A stretch of DNA of 64,000 nt, taken from positions 186,001-250,000 of the forward strand of contig NZ_JARRIB010000002.1 in NCBI RefSeq assembly GCF_041647995.1, written 5' to 3'. Numbering within the stretch: position 1 is the first letter of the stretch; each line of letters opens with the position of its first letter. Both the position numbers and the translations under genes were made by a program. Shown one piece after another: positions 18,619 to 27,837 of this stretch. The notes beneath the pieces are model-generated. The model made no database searches. It had not been told where the DNA came from and saw only the letters and a list, made by a program, of their open reading frames with translations. The DNA is from Pyrococcus kukulkanii. Its GTDB lineage: Archaea > Methanobacteriota_B > Thermococci > Thermococcales > Thermococcaceae.

Positions 18619-18668
18619 TGAAATTTGCTACCCCTGAAAGGTGATGAACCCTGCCGTTACTGACCGCT
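18610..18668 (+). ncRNA. C/D-box sRNA (2'-O-methylation guide)
   Basis: A complete box set at archaeal spacing: C box ATGATGA (18615-18621), guide of 12 nt AATTTGCTACCC, D' box CTGA (18634-18637), 3-nt linker, C' box GTGATGA (18641-18647), guide of 12 nt ACCCTGCCGTTA, D box CTGA (18660-18663). It fills the gap between two convergent genes, overlapping the stop of the upstream phosphatidyltransferase and the last codons of the HAD gene on the other strand. It would bind L7Ae, Nop5 and fibrillarin. Targets are not assigned. Confidence 0.87.
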
Positions 18669-19358
18669 AAATTCTTCTACTATTTTTATTACTTCCCTTA
18701 GATCGGAAACTACGAACTCACACTCCTTCCAAAGCTCCCTCTTTTCTCCCGTCCTATCTACTAGAACTGAGAGCATATCCAACTGCCTAGCCCCTCCACA
18801 GTCCTTAACTGGATTATCTCCGACGTATATGGCTTCTTCTCCCCTGACTCCAGCTTTCTTTAATGCAACTTCAAAGACCCTGGGATGGGGCTTAAAGAAG
18901 CCTGCTTCCTCGCTCGTCGTTATCGAATCAAACAGGTTAAGAATTCCCAAGGCTTCGAGGTGGGCCTTAAGGTAGTCATTGTCAGAATCCGTTATCAAGC
19001 CAACATGGTAGCCCTTACTCCTTAATTCCTTAAGGACATCAACCACTTCTGGGTAAAGCCTTCCATAAGTTTGGTGCATCTTTAAATGGATATCCCAGAA
19101 GTTCTCAGGGAACTTTATTCCATATTCCTGGGAAAGCCTCTCCATGATCTCCTCTTCTATTACTCTTATTGGCTTGAACGGCTTTCCTGCATAGCTTGAG
19201 AAGGCCTCCCTCGTTAGCCTTTCATACTTTCCGAGAAGCTCCTTTGGATCTATATTGGTTCCCTTTACGACCTCTTCCATTATTTTAAGGTGAGTCTCAG
19301 CTTCAGCCTCATTGCTGAGTAAAGTCCCAACGAAGTCAAAAAATACCGCCTTGATCAT
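18657..19358 (-). CDS. HAD-family phosphatase
   Basis: A 233-residue haloacid-dehalogenase-fold hydrolase. Motif I is FFDFVGTLL (nucleophile D8; the usual +2 acid position is Val-Gly rather than DxDGT), motif II ITDSDND, motif III K in GFFKPHPRVF, and motif IV VGDNPVKDCGG. The variant first motif (DFVGT instead of D-x-D) removes the general acid/base, so it may be a slower phosphatase or have another role. A mainly helical cap lies between residues 20 and 80. Substrate unknown. Confidence 0.8.
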   Translation of the reverse strand: MIKAVFFDFVGTLLSNEAEAETHLKIMEEVVKGTNIDPKELLGKYERLTREAFSSYAGKPFKPIRVIEEEIMERLSQEYGIKFPENFWDIHLKMHQTYGRLYPEVVDVLKELRSKGYHVGLITDSDNDYLKAHLEALGILNLFDSITTSEEAGFFKPHPRVFEVALKKAGVRGEEAIYVGDNPVKDCGGARQLDMLSVLVDRTGEKRELWKECEFVVSDLREVIKIVEEFSGQ

Positions 19359-19396
19359 AGCATCACCAAGAATGGTAAAGATAAAGGATATTTAAA

Positions 19397-21358
19397 TTAA
19401 ATGTTCCAATCAACGCCAAGTATCTGGCTGTACGCATCGAGAACCTTCTTGAGGTACTCCCTAGCGGTTCCTATCTTATCTTTCTCAAACTTTTTGGCCC
19501 ACTTCTCGTTACCAAACTCCTTGCTACCGGTAGCTACCAGATCGATTACCCTCATGCTATCCCAGAAGACTGGAGTGTATCCAGCCCTCTTGGCGTATTC
19601 TATTAGCTTCCTTAGCTGCTTCTTGGCGTGCTCTTCCATATCAACGTTGATCCCATAAGCCTCCATGAAAAGGGCCTTAAGAACAGGCTTCAGCCACCTT
19701 CTGTGGAACCTACACCAGCCGATGTTATCATACCAGAACTCCCAGAGGGCTGAGGAGACGATCTTGCTTGCTAATTCCTCAGGTTCTAGGAAGACACCAA
19801 ACTCATAGAACGTCCAGTACCTTCCCTGTATTGGTAATGGAATGTAGTTTCCAATTGCCCAGTACATCGTTGGGTTGATCTCTCCGTCCTCTCCAAGTGG
19901 CGTAAAGACGGCGTAGTCCTTGAATGACTCGCCATAGTTAAGCCTATCCTTGAACTTCTCATCAAGAATTGCACTCGCCTTCCTCTTGCCGAGACCGATT
20001 ATCTTAGCTATTTCAGTCTTCGCGAAGGCAACCGCATGAGCTAGCTCAGCGACAAGCTTGGCATTAAGCTCACTTGTTTCCACAGGGTTCTGGATTAATG
20101 CATCTTTGCTGAATTCAGGCTTAGCGCTAATTCCAACTTCCTCGGGCTTGAGCAATCCCCTATAGACGAGCTCAAGAACCCATGCGGCTGTTCCTCCAAA
20201 CTCTATCGCATCAAAGCCCATAGCATCGACAGCGTGAACGCTTATGTCACTAGCGTGTAGGGCAATGCTACCGCTGAGAGGTCCGTTGGCTTCATAAGGT
20301 TCGTACTCGACATGATGGCCCTTTCTATGCTTCTTACAGACAACAGGACAGGGCTCCCCACACATCGTCCAGTTCTTGGGCTTTATTGATTCCTCGTTGA
20401 AGGGCTCCCAGTAGTGCTTCATTATGAGCTCGTGGATCTTTATCCTGTCCTCCTTGGGGATGTAGGGCATCTGCCAGTTGAGGATCGGAACTAGATCTCC
20501 CTCAGCCGGATAATTCCCGCCGAAGGTACCACCGGTGTTGAGCTTAGGATTGAACCTGTACTTGACGGTTGCATTTGTTATGACTTCATTGTAGGGCTTC
20601 TTGTGAACTCCTTCAACGATGCCCTTTGCATTCTTGAAGTCACCTATGTTCTCCCCGGGGAACTCCCTCTTCCTCTTCTTTCCACCGAAGATTATTGCGA
20701 CAACATTGTGCGCCCTCAAAAGGACGCTACCTGAACCTCCTCTCGCTGCCCAGTCTTCGCTACCAACCATCCTCTTTCCATTCCTTAGTGCTTGGGAGAA
20801 TATTGCTCCATAGTTGCTGTTCAGGGCGGCAGGGCCTACAACGGCAATCCTGAACTCCATCCCCTTAAACTGCTCGGCGAAGTTATCGAGGAGGTACTGT
20901 GTTAATGCATAAACACCCTCCTCGCCCTTGTAGTCCTTCCATATTTCCATGACCTTCTCAAGCTCCATCTCATAGAAGTCAACGCTCAGGTTTTCTCCAT
21001 CGTTCTTAAGTATTACAACGACGGGCTTCTCCGCCTTACCGTGAATTTCAACGAAGTCAACACCAACGTGCTGGAACTGATAGGCCGCGCCACCCATTGC
21101 CGAGGGAAAGAGAGTTCCATAAAGGGGTGATCTAAAGAAGAACATCAACCTATGAGATCCTGGGAGGGCTGAACCGGCAAAGGGACCTCTCCCCATTATT
21201 ACAACGTTCCTTGGATCATAGGGATCTACTTCGTACGTCTTGAGCTCGTTGTGAACGTGGATTCCGTAGTCGATTATACCGTAGACATCTTCCTTCTCGA
21301 ATTCCTTGAATTCCACTTCCTTCTTCCCTACATCAAGCTTCAGAACTGAGAACTTCAT
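19397..21358 (-). CDS. gor: Glyceraldehyde-3-phosphate:ferredoxin oxidoreductase (GAPOR), tungsten enzyme
   Basis: A 653-residue member of the aldehyde ferredoxin oxidoreductase family; the length and N-terminus fit GAPOR, which replaces GAPDH and phosphoglycerate kinase in the archaeal Embden-Meyerhof pathway and reduces ferredoxin. It needs tungstopterin and one [4Fe-4S] cluster: cluster ligands are in CGEPCPVVC with a late Cys in NIGWCRFHRRW. Pterin-binding segments include AARGGSGSVLLRAHNV and DAMGFDAIEFGG. A TGM-type motif sits just downstream of its TATA region, as expected for a gene switched on in sugar metabolism. Confidence 0.93.
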   Translation of the reverse strand: MKFSVLKLDVGKKEVEFKEFEKEDVYGIIDYGIHVHNELKTYEVDPYDPRNVVIMGRGPFAGSALPGSHRLMFFFRSPLYGTLFPSAMGGAAYQFQHVGVDFVEIHGKAEKPVVVILKNDGENLSVDFYEMELEKVMEIWKDYKGEEGVYALTQYLLDNFAEQFKGMEFRIAVVGPAALNSNYGAIFSQALRNGKRMVGSEDWAARGGSGSVLLRAHNVVAIIFGGKKRKREFPGENIGDFKNAKGIVEGVHKKPYNEVITNATVKYRFNPKLNTGGTFGGNYPAEGDLVPILNWQMPYIPKEDRIKIHELIMKHYWEPFNEESIKPKNWTMCGEPCPVVCKKHRKGHHVEYEPYEANGPLSGSIALHASDISVHAVDAMGFDAIEFGGTAAWVLELVYRGLLKPEEVGISAKPEFSKDALIQNPVETSELNAKLVAELAHAVAFAKTEIAKIIGLGKRKASAILDEKFKDRLNYGESFKDYAVFTPLGEDGEINPTMYWAIGNYIPLPIQGRYWTFYEFGVFLEPEELASKIVSSALWEFWYDNIGWCRFHRRWLKPVLKALFMEAYGINVDMEEHAKKQLRKLIEYAKRAGYTPVFWDSMRVIDLVATGSKEFGNEKWAKKFEKDKIGTAREYLKKVLDAYSQILGVDWNI

Positions 21359-21376
21359 AGGGCCTCCCTCCGATTA

Positions 21377-21393
21377 TACCACTCCCAGTGACG
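21377..21393 (-). promoter_or_regulatory. Thermococcales glycolytic motif (TGM)-like site before GAPOR
   Basis: TACCAC-TCCCA-GTGACG fits TATCAC-N5-GTGATA at 9 of 12 arm positions. It lies between the GAPOR start (21358) and an A/T-rich TATA region on the minus strand (about 21400-21415). A TGM downstream of TATA is the arrangement of glycolytic genes repressed by TrmBL1/Tgr when sugars are absent. Confidence 0.55.
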
Positions 21394-21398
21394 TGATT

Positions 21399-22454
21399 TC
21401 AATAAAAGTGTTTAAAAGTTTTTGTGCTCAACTTTGCCAAATAGCCATACATGTGCAACGTAAAATAGAAGAGGGCCAAGAACCAAAGCACTATCGGGAA
21501 AAGAAGAGCTTCAATGACTTTTCCACCCTCAAATATAATTGGAAGAAGCATTGTAAAGACTTCAAATACTATAAAAGCTAGCAAGAATATATATTCACCT
21601 TTTGTTAGAAAAATTATTGGGAGGGTTATATCTAAAAGAGCAATGAAGTCTCCCAGGAATAGCATTGCATAATCCTTAGGCTCTAGGTGAGCTAGATCCC
21701 CGAGAAACCACCTCTTCCTTTGTTCCCACAGCTCACGAAGTGTTATCGGCATTCGAGTGAAAAGCTTCGCCTTCGGGGCGTAGACAACCTTGCCAAGCTT
21801 CTTTAAAGTCTTAGTCGTTGCGTAGTCCTCAACCTGACTATTTACTATCCCATCTATCTTAAGCAAAGCATCCCTCCTGTAAGCGGAAAGGGGCCCAGGT
21901 GCCAAAGTTAGATCCTCAAGCTCCCTCGCCCTCCTGTACATTGCGATCCTTAGGTGCTCTATGTCCTGAACTAGAGTAAGGAAGGACTCAATGACAACCC
22001 TTATCTGGCCACCGACAGCTAAAACATCTGGAGAATAAAACCTTTCAAGCAACCTCCTTACGGCATCCTTCGCCATAAAGGAATCGGCGTCGGTAGTAAC
22101 TATTACCTCCCCAGTTGCGAGCTTGATACCCTGATTAAGGGCCCAGACTTTTCCTCCATGCTTAACCCTTACGACTTTAACCCTGGGATCATTAATGGAT
22201 TTAGCCTTCTCGTAAGTTCCATCCTCGCTCCCATCATCCACAACTATGACTTCTTTGACGGGATAGTCCTGCTCAAGAACTGCTCTTATAGCTCTCTCTA
22301 TGTTCTCCTCCTCATTATAGGCCGGGATTACCACGGAAACTGTAGGACTCCACTTCACCGTCTTGTAACCCCTAAGTAGACCCAAGATATAGCGGAGGAA
22401 GAAGTAGCCATCCCAGATAAAAACTATCGAGAGAAGGAGAAGCTCAATCTTCAA
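21399..22454 (-). CDS. Family 2 glycosyltransferase, membrane-bound
   Basis: A 351-residue processive-type GT2 enzyme. An N-terminal membrane segment (LLLSIVFIWDGYFFLRYILG) is followed by the GT-A domain, with SVVIPAYNEEENIERAI, VVDDGSEDGT, TTDADS (the metal-binding DAD-type motif) and EDYATTK. An EQRKRWFLG sequence is the Q-x-x-RW motif of polymerising enzymes. Three or so C-terminal hydrophobic helices follow. It likely builds a surface or lipid-linked polysaccharide. Its last codons contain the GAPOR promoter, and its start overlaps the preceding small gene by 11 nt. Confidence 0.88.
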   Translation of the reverse strand: MKIELLLLSIVFIWDGYFFLRYILGLLRGYKTVKWSPTVSVVIPAYNEEENIERAIRAVLEQDYPVKEVIVVDDGSEDGTYEKAKSINDPRVKVVRVKHGGKVWALNQGIKLATGEVIVTTDADSFMAKDAVRRLLERFYSPDVLAVGGQIRVVIESFLTLVQDIEHLRIAMYRRARELEDLTLAPGPLSAYRRDALLKIDGIVNSQVEDYATTKTLKKLGKVVYAPKAKLFTRMPITLRELWEQRKRWFLGDLAHLEPKDYAMLFLGDFIALLDITLPIIFLTKGEYIFLLAFIVFEVFTMLLPIIFEGGKVIEALLFPIVLWFLALFYFTLHMYGYLAKLSTKTFKHFY

Positions 22455-22704
22455 TACTTACCCCCGCCATCTCGTATATCTTCCTCGCCATCTCTTCGGC
22501 CTTCTTTTCATCTTTAAGTTCCTTAATTATTATCTTGCCACTTGGGTAAACGCTGACCTCATAACCCTCGAACTCAACGACGAGCATTAACCCGGGGATT
22601 AAGGTCTTCACCTTGTACCCCTTAGCTTTCATCTCGTTTGCGAGCTTTGATATGTCAAGCTTTATCTCCTTCCAGAGGTACAGCTGAACCAGAACTCCCC
22701 CCAT
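22444..22704 (-). CDS. Small protein with a TBP-repeat-like fold
   Basis: About 86 residues from the ATG at 22704 (reading [14 protein letters not shown]). The C-terminal part, [34 protein letters not shown], resembles one repeat of the TATA-binding protein fold (strand, SGKI turn, strand, acidic loop, long helix), so it may be a stand-alone TBP-like domain; this is inference from pattern only. Its start overlaps the last 50 nt of lon in another frame, and its end overlaps the GT2 start. The frame is open to 22740 but the extra part lies wholly in lon. Confidence 0.6.
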   Translation of the reverse strand: MGGVLVQLYLWKEIKLDISKLANEMKAKGYKVKTLIPGLMLVVEFEGYEVSVYPSGKIIIKELKDEKKAEEMARKIYEMAGVSIED

Positions 22705-25700
22705 GCTCGTGCACGGCTTCGCCACCAGCATTTTCGGCAACCCCCATGGGAAGGCTCTTCCTTATCTTCTCAATCAGCTCCCTCTTTTTCTTGCTCTCCA
22801 CAAGGGCTATCTCAAGCACTTCATCAATCCTCTCAACAGGAATTATCTTAATCCTTGCCCTCTTGTCCGGACTTAGGAAGACATCCTTCTCGTTGGCCTT
22901 GGGGATTATTACCTCCTTTATTCCAGCCTCTATTGCCGCCTCAATTTTTGGAGTTACACCTCCAACTGGCAGGACTTCACCCCTCACACTCAGAGAACCC
23001 GTCATTGCAACGTCCTGCCTCACCGGGATTTCCTCTAATGCAGAGATTACTGCGGTGGCAACGCTTATGCTTGCTGAGTCACCTTCGACACCCTCGTACG
23101 TCTGTAGGAATTGGACATGGATATCATAGCGGCTTATGTCCTCACCCTTGTACCTCTTTATTATAGCTGAAACATTTTGAACTGCCTCTCTAGCGATCTC
23201 ACCAAGCTTTCCTGTGACTATTATCTTGCCCTCCTCCTTGCTCGCCGCTGGAGCGACTATAGCCTCTATTGGAAGGACGATACCGCTCATCTCTCCAATT
23301 ACAGCTAAGCCATTGACCCTACCTACCTCACCGCCCTTAACTCTTATTACCTGGTACTCCTTCTTCCTCTCTATGTACCAATCCGCGAGCTGCTTCTCGA
23401 GTGGTTTAGCGAGCTTGAGAGCCTCGAGAACGTCCTCCCTGGTTACGTACTTCTTGCCCTTCCTCACCGCAATGTCACCCGCAGCCCTGACAACACCACC
23501 GAGGTCTCTGAGCCTCAAGGTGAGATGACCCTTCCTTCCAGCCCTCTTCTGGGCCTCCCTAATTATCTCCTCCACGGCATCCCTCGTGAAGTGCGGAATT
23601 CTTCCGTCCTTCTTGACTTCCTGGGCTACGAACTGGACTAGCTTTCTCCTGTTCTCGGGGGTGTCGGGCATCGTAGTCCTCATGTAGACCTCGTAACCGT
23701 AACCCCTTATCCTCGAGCGCAAAGCAGGATGCATTTTCTCTATCGTATCGAGGTTACCTGCCGCGACGAGGATGAAGTCACAGGGGACTGGCTCAGTTCT
23801 AACCATTGCTCCGCTTGAGAGTTCGCTCTGCCCAGTTATTGGGAACTTCTTCTCCTGCATTGCAGTAAGTAGGCTTTGCTGCATCTTCAGGCTCAAGGTT
23901 GCGATCTCGTCTATGAAGAGGACTCCCTTATGGGCCCTGTGTATCATTCCCGGCTCAACCCTCTCGTGGGCTGGGGTTCCCAAACCTCCGGAGTTCTTAA
24001 CTAGCAAACCATTAGCTAGGAGGTTGCCGGTCTCGGTTGTTACATTGTATGTAATAGGAGTCTTTGATTTTATGACGATAAACTTCTTCTTTTCGCCGTT
24101 CTTTATCCTCTCGAACCACTTCTGCAGTTCGACCTCTCTTTCGGAGTACTTTGAGCCTCCTATCTCGCTAAGGTACTTTTCAATTTCTTTAAGGAGCCTC
24201 TCTCCCTTCGAGGGAGAAAGTGTCAGAGGAATAAGCTCAGCAAATTTCATCACGTTCTCAAGGGAGTGCGAAAGCATCAACCTGACCTTGTACCTACCGT
24301 CGTTGAGGGCATCGACCCTCACCCTCGCATCAACGTCAAGGTACCTAAGGTACCAAGCTATCTCCTCGAAGAACTCCTCCTTATCCCTCGGATTCTCTGC
24401 TATTTGAGCTACCTCCATTGTTCCATGGAACCTTATGCCATCAGGGTACTTAGCAAACTTTGGAACTGAGCCGTCACCACTGTAGAAACCATCAAGGAAT
24501 GATATGAAAAGTGAAGGCCTTAGTGTAACCCACCATGGTAGGGTCAACTTAATCTTAGTCTTGTTTCCGACTGGGGCACCCAAGGCCACAAAGAACCTTA
24601 TTATTCTCCTGTCCCACGTTCTAAAGAGTATGCTCTTCCCGTAGGAGTCTCTATTCTCCTTAATCTCGAACTCAAACTCTCCAAACAGCTCCTTCAATAT
24701 TGAAACAAACCTGTCTATTGCCTCCCTCTCACTGGAGATGAAGCTTAGGGTGTTCAAGTTCTTGTCAATGCTTCCATCGCTGAAGAGGGCACCCAGGATG
24801 AGGGCTATCTTTTGAAGCCTGGGATCGTCATCTTTGAGAGGTAGCAAGTTGAGGGCCCTAAGTTCCTCAACAAGCTTAACTGATTGGGGCTTTGAACCGG
24901 AGTCCCACCATCTCACGGTGCTCTCTTTTATGTTGAGAACCTTTGCCGCTCTCTTATATCCAACCCCAGGATTTTCGGCCTTAAACTCCTCCCATCTTCT
25001 GTAGTCCTTAAGCTTTTCTTCCTCACCATAGGTTCTCCCAATGTCGACTTCGTCAAGAATCACTACAGGTTTCCTTACTATTTCATCGTTCTCAGTCAGG
25101 TCTTGAGCTTCCTTAATTCCCTCCCTAGTGTAGACCTTGTGATCTGGGGTTACAGAAAGCCAGTAGTCCTTTTCCAGATTTGTTATCTTCAGTATCTCCT
25201 GCTCTCCCTCTCTCTTGTTCGCGTAGAGCAACTTAACGTAACCCTTATCGGTAAGTATCTCAACGTTGTCATTCTGGAGGTCTTTATAGGTTATCTTTAT
25301 ACTTCCGTCAAATCCCTCACCAGATGGTGATCTTAAAACCTCTTCAACGAACTCCTTTACCTTAATTCTCTTTTCTTCTCCATTTATTCTCAAAAATACG
25401 GTCTCATAACCGCTAAAACACTGAAACGGATCATGACGCACGTCGCCAAGGAGAGCGCCCGCATGAGCTCCTGTAGCGTCGACAAAGGGCGCTTTCTTTC
25501 TTCCACAGTTGTCAACCAACAGCTTTGGAACTAGAGCCTGAGTCTTAAACCTCATGTTTGCTACGGCCATCAAAGCTACGAGAATCACGAAAACTCCCAG
25601 CAGGATTGTGTTTGGATCTCCCCTGCTCACGAATATTGCCATTGCGACTATGAAGAACACGAAGAACAATAGGTAGGACTTTATATTTTCCTGCTCCTTC

Positions 25701-26029
25701 GCCTTCTTCCTGTACTCCTCAACTATCTTTCTCCCCTGGCAGGCCGGAACCGTCTTTATCCTTGGCATATTTTCATCTTCTGGATTTGGGAAGACGAGAA
25801 TGTCCTCAAGGTTCTCCGTAGGTAATAGCTCGGCCATTGCCTGGCCAAGCATTGACTTACCCGTTCCGGGCTCTCCTATTAAAAGGACGTGCCTTCTCTG
25901 TTTTGCGGCAGTTTTTATAACCTCAACAGCATGATCTTGACCTATCACCTGATCAATTAACCTTTCGGGGACGGGAATCTCCTCAGTAGTCTCAAACTCA
26001 ATTCCAAGATCCATTCTCTCCTCGCCCAT
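22655..26029 (-). CDS. lon: Archaeal Lon protease (membrane-anchored), interrupted by an intein
   Basis: The 1124-residue precursor gives about 648 residues after intein removal, the normal archaeal LonB size. Order: Walker A GEPGTGKS (52-59); two membrane helices (about 118-134 and 140-158) that anchor it to the inner face of the membrane; the intein (204-679); Walker B VLFIDEI (703-709); sensor and arginine-finger segment [15 protein letters not shown]; and the C-terminal Ser-Lys protease domain with GDSASIS holding the catalytic Ser and KEVIIP the Lys. It degrades misfolded and membrane proteins using ATP. The start at 26029 is tentative; M6 (26014) has GAGGAGAG before it. Confidence 0.95.
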   Translation of the reverse strand: MGEERMDLGIEFETTEEIPVPERLIDQVIGQDHAVEVIKTAAKQRRHVLLIGEPGTGKSMLGQAMAELLPTENLEDILVFPNPEDENMPRIKTVPACQGRKIVEEYRKKAKEQENIKSYLLFFVFFIVAMAIFVSRGDPNTILLGVFVILVALMAVANMRFKTQALVPKLLVDNCGRKKAPFVDATGAHAGALLGDVRHDPFQCFSGYETVFLRINGEEKRIKVKEFVEEVLRSPSGEGFDGSIKITYKDLQNDNVEILTDKGYVKLLYANKREGEQEILKITNLEKDYWLSVTPDHKVYTREGIKEAQDLTENDEIVRKPVVILDEVDIGRTYGEEEKLKDYRRWEEFKAENPGVGYKRAAKVLNIKESTVRWWDSGSKPQSVKLVEELRALNLLPLKDDDPRLQKIALILGALFSDGSIDKNLNTLSFISSEREAIDRFVSILKELFGEFEFEIKENRDSYGKSILFRTWDRRIIRFFVALGAPVGNKTKIKLTLPWWVTLRPSLFISFLDGFYSGDGSVPKFAKYPDGIRFHGTMEVAQIAENPRDKEEFFEEIAWYLRYLDVDARVRVDALNDGRYKVRLMLSHSLENVMKFAELIPLTLSPSKGERLLKEIEKYLSEIGGSKYSEREVELQKWFERIKNGEKKKFIVIKSKTPITYNVTTETGNLLANGLLVKNSGGLGTPAHERVEPGMIHRAHKGVLFIDEIATLSLKMQQSLLTAMQEKKFPITGQSELSSGAMVRTEPVPCDFILVAAGNLDTIEKMHPALRSRIRGYGYEVYMRTTMPDTPENRRKLVQFVAQEVKKDGRIPHFTRDAVEEIIREAQKRAGRKGHLTLRLRDLGGVVRAAGDIAVRKGKKYVTREDVLEALKLAKPLEKQLADWYIERKKEYQVIRVKGGEVGRVNGLAVIGEMSGIVLPIEAIVAPAASKEEGKIIVTGKLGEIAREAVQNVSAIIKRYKGEDISRYDIHVQFLQTYEGVEGDSASISVATAVISALEEIPVRQDVAMTGSLSVRGEVLPVGGVTPKIEAAIEAGIKEVIIPKANEKDVFLSPDKRARIKIIPVERIDEVLEIALVESKKKRELIEKIRKSLPMGVAENAGGEAVHEHGGSSGSAVPLEGDKA
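23993..25420 (-). mobile_element. Lon intein with LAGLIDADG homing endonuclease
   Basis: Residues 204-679 (476 aa) split the ATPase domain between DVRHDPFQ and [15 protein letters not shown]. The splice start is [10 protein letters not shown] (Cys1) and the block B region contains VTPDHKVYT. Two LAGLIDADG helices are visible as [11 protein letters not shown] and [11 protein letters not shown]. The C-terminal block reads [14 protein letters not shown] before Ser+1. The residue before the final Asn is Lys, whereas most inteins have His there. A short HTH-like stretch ([15 protein letters not shown]) lies before the endonuclease helices. Other Pyrococcus species have inteins at this site too, of varying length. 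Confidence 0.92.
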
Positions 26030-26090
26030 CTCACTCTCGCCACTTAACCTTTTTAACTAGGTCTTATAAAGTTTGAGAGCAGTGATCAAA

Positions 26091-26459
26091 GTGAAAGTAA
26101 AAATAAGGAGAGAGCTCCTTGACTACCTCCTCGAGCTTGCAAGGTCATTTTACCCGAATGAGTTCGCCGGATTGCTGAGGGAAAAGAATGGAGTTTTTGA
26201 GGAAGTCCTAATAGTCCCTAAGGGGTACTTCGGGAGTAAGTCCGTGTACTTCGACTTAACCTTGCTTCCTCACGATGAGAGCATTAAAGGAACCGTTCAC
26301 TCCCATCCCTCTCCCTTTCCCTTCCCGTCCAAGGGAGACCTGCACTTCTTTTCCAAGTTTGGAGGGGTTCACCTGATAGTGGCCTTTCCCTTCACGTACG
26401 AGAGCGTCAAGGCATATAACAGTGAAGGAGAAGAGGTTGAGATTGAAGTAGTTGATTAG
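26091..26459 (+). CDS. JAMM/MPN metalloprotease (JAB domain)
   Basis: About 122 residues forming a single MPN domain. The zinc-binding JAMM motif is present: Glu in [23 protein letters not shown] with both His and the Asp, and a Ser. In archaea such enzymes remove ubiquitin-like SAMP tags or free their C-terminus; target not shown here. The start is uncertain: TTG 26073, GTG 26082 and GTG 26091 are in frame, and GTGATC at 26082-26087 looks like the ribosome site for 26091. It is divergent from lon and convergent with the XPB gene (4-nt overlap). Confidence 0.82.
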   Translation: MKVKIRRELLDYLLELARSFYPNEFAGLLREKNGVFEEVLIVPKGYFGSKSVYFDLTLLPHDESIKGTVHSHPSPFPFPSKGDLHFFSKFGGVHLIVAFPFTYESVKAYNSEGEEVEIEVVD

Positions 26460-27799
26460 CCCATGAGCTCAAGCCCCTTCCCTCTCCTCTTGGCTATGTG
26501 AACCTCCGAAGTTCCTGGGGTTATGAGCTCGTAGAGAATTGCTTTCTCCTTCCCTGGGGCCGGCCTTAATATTCTGCCCAACCTCTGGACGAGCTCCCTA
26601 GGGGAACCGGTGCCACTTATTATAACTCCAACGCTTGCATCAGGAACATCTATCCCCTCATCTAGAACTTGGCTACTCACTATAGCCTTGTACTCCCCCT
26701 TCCTGAACTTCCTAAGTATCTCCTCCCTTTCCTTCTTGTCCGTCTTGTGGGTTATAGCAGGAATGAGGAACCTTCTTGAGATCTCATAAACGAGGGAGTT
26801 GTACCTCGTGAATATTATTATCTTCTCACCCCTGTGCCTCTCAAGTATCTCCCTGAGCTTCTCAATCTTTCTTCTTGATCCCATGGCTATCTGTCTAGCC
26901 CTTTCCAGCGCCCTTAAGGCTTTGAACGCCTTATTATCGACCCCAGTCTTCATGATGATTCTTTGAAAGTCTTCAACGTCCCTAATTTTAATTCCACTCT
27001 CCTCAACGTACTTCTTGTAAATGCCGTACTGTTTCCTGTACTCTTCTCTCTCTTCCTTGGCTAGGGGAACCCTTATCCTGACGACCTCGTAGGGGGCCAA
27101 ATACTTCTTAAGCTCGCTCGTCCTCCTCATGTAGACGACGGGCCCTATGAGATCGGGTAGTAAGGTGTGGAGGTTATCTGCCCTCTCGGGGAATGCCGTT
27201 AAGCCTAACCTATAGGGAGCAGCACTCATCTGGGCTATATTCCTGTAGGCCTCTGAGGGAAGGTGGTGGCATTCGTCAAACACTATAAGGAAGAACTTAT
27301 CCCCCAGGGTTTCAGCGTTTATGTAGGCTGAGTCATAAGTCGTGACCGTTATAGGTTTCAACTCCTTCTTCTTTCCCGAGAATTCTCCAACCTCACCGAA
27401 AATGCTGAGCCTCTCCTTCCACTGCTCCAGGAGGGCGAGGGTGGGAACGACAACTAACGTGGAGAGAGACAATCTCCTTATGATCTCCATGGCAATTATC
27501 GTCTTTCCAGAGCCCGTTGGCAGGACTATTATTCCCTTCTTACCTTTCATCCACCTCTCGACGGCTTCAACTTGGTAATCCCTGAGCTCGAACTCAACGT
27601 CATCATAAACGGGAGAAGGAATTGCGTTATCGAAGACATGATCCTCGAATTCAATCTTTTCCTGGGTTAGAAACTCGACTATGTCCCTGTACCTGTAAGC
27701 TAGGGCCCTGTAGCACTTACACCTGGGATCCCACTTAGCGTGAGGCACATAAACTTGCCCTTCTATCCTTATTGTCCCCTTCTCATAGTAGAGCTTCAT
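26456..27799 (-). CDS. xpb: XPB/Ssl2-type DNA helicase
   Basis: A 447-residue superfamily-2 helicase of the archaeal XPB type. After a small N-terminal damage-recognition-like domain come Walker [13 protein letters not shown]-type box VFDECHH, the AFPERADN segment, ThM-like region, and helicase motifs [23 protein letters not shown] and [10 protein letters not shown]. In archaea XPB works with the nuclease Bax1 in nucleotide excision repair, and bax1 is encoded next door on the opposite strand. ATG 27799 follows GGTTGTGAGG; the GTG at 27805 is in frame. Confidence 0.92.
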   Translation of the reverse strand: MKLYYEKGTIRIEGQVYVPHAKWDPRCKCYRALAYRYRDIVEFLTQEKIEFEDHVFDNAIPSPVYDDVEFELRDYQVEAVERWMKGKKGIIVLPTGSGKTIIAMEIIRRLSLSTLVVVPTLALLEQWKERLSIFGEVGEFSGKKKELKPITVTTYDSAYINAETLGDKFFLIVFDECHHLPSEAYRNIAQMSAAPYRLGLTAFPERADNLHTLLPDLIGPVVYMRRTSELKKYLAPYEVVRIRVPLAKEEREEYRKQYGIYKKYVEESGIKIRDVEDFQRIIMKTGVDNKAFKALRALERARQIAMGSRRKIEKLREILERHRGEKIIIFTRYNSLVYEISRRFLIPAITHKTDKKEREEILRKFRKGEYKAIVSSQVLDEGIDVPDASVGVIISGTGSPRELVQRLGRILRPAPGKEKAILYELITPGTSEVHIAKRRGKGLELMG

Positions 27800-27837
27800 C
27801 CTCACAACCTTTAACTATGGCAAATTTAACTTTTAGC

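Noticed and set aside
18622-18633. 23S rRNA target for the first guide of the sRNA at 18610
   Set aside because: It resembles a stretch near the conserved GGTAGCGAAATT of 23S rRNA, but one base is missing from the pairing, so I do not assign a target.
22638-23166. Plus-strand frames opposite the end of lon
   Set aside because: Antisense shadows of the protease domain with Ser/Pro/Leu-rich composition.
23772-24407. 211-residue plus-strand frame
   Set aside because: Antisense to the Lon intein and ATPase domain; no family resemblance.
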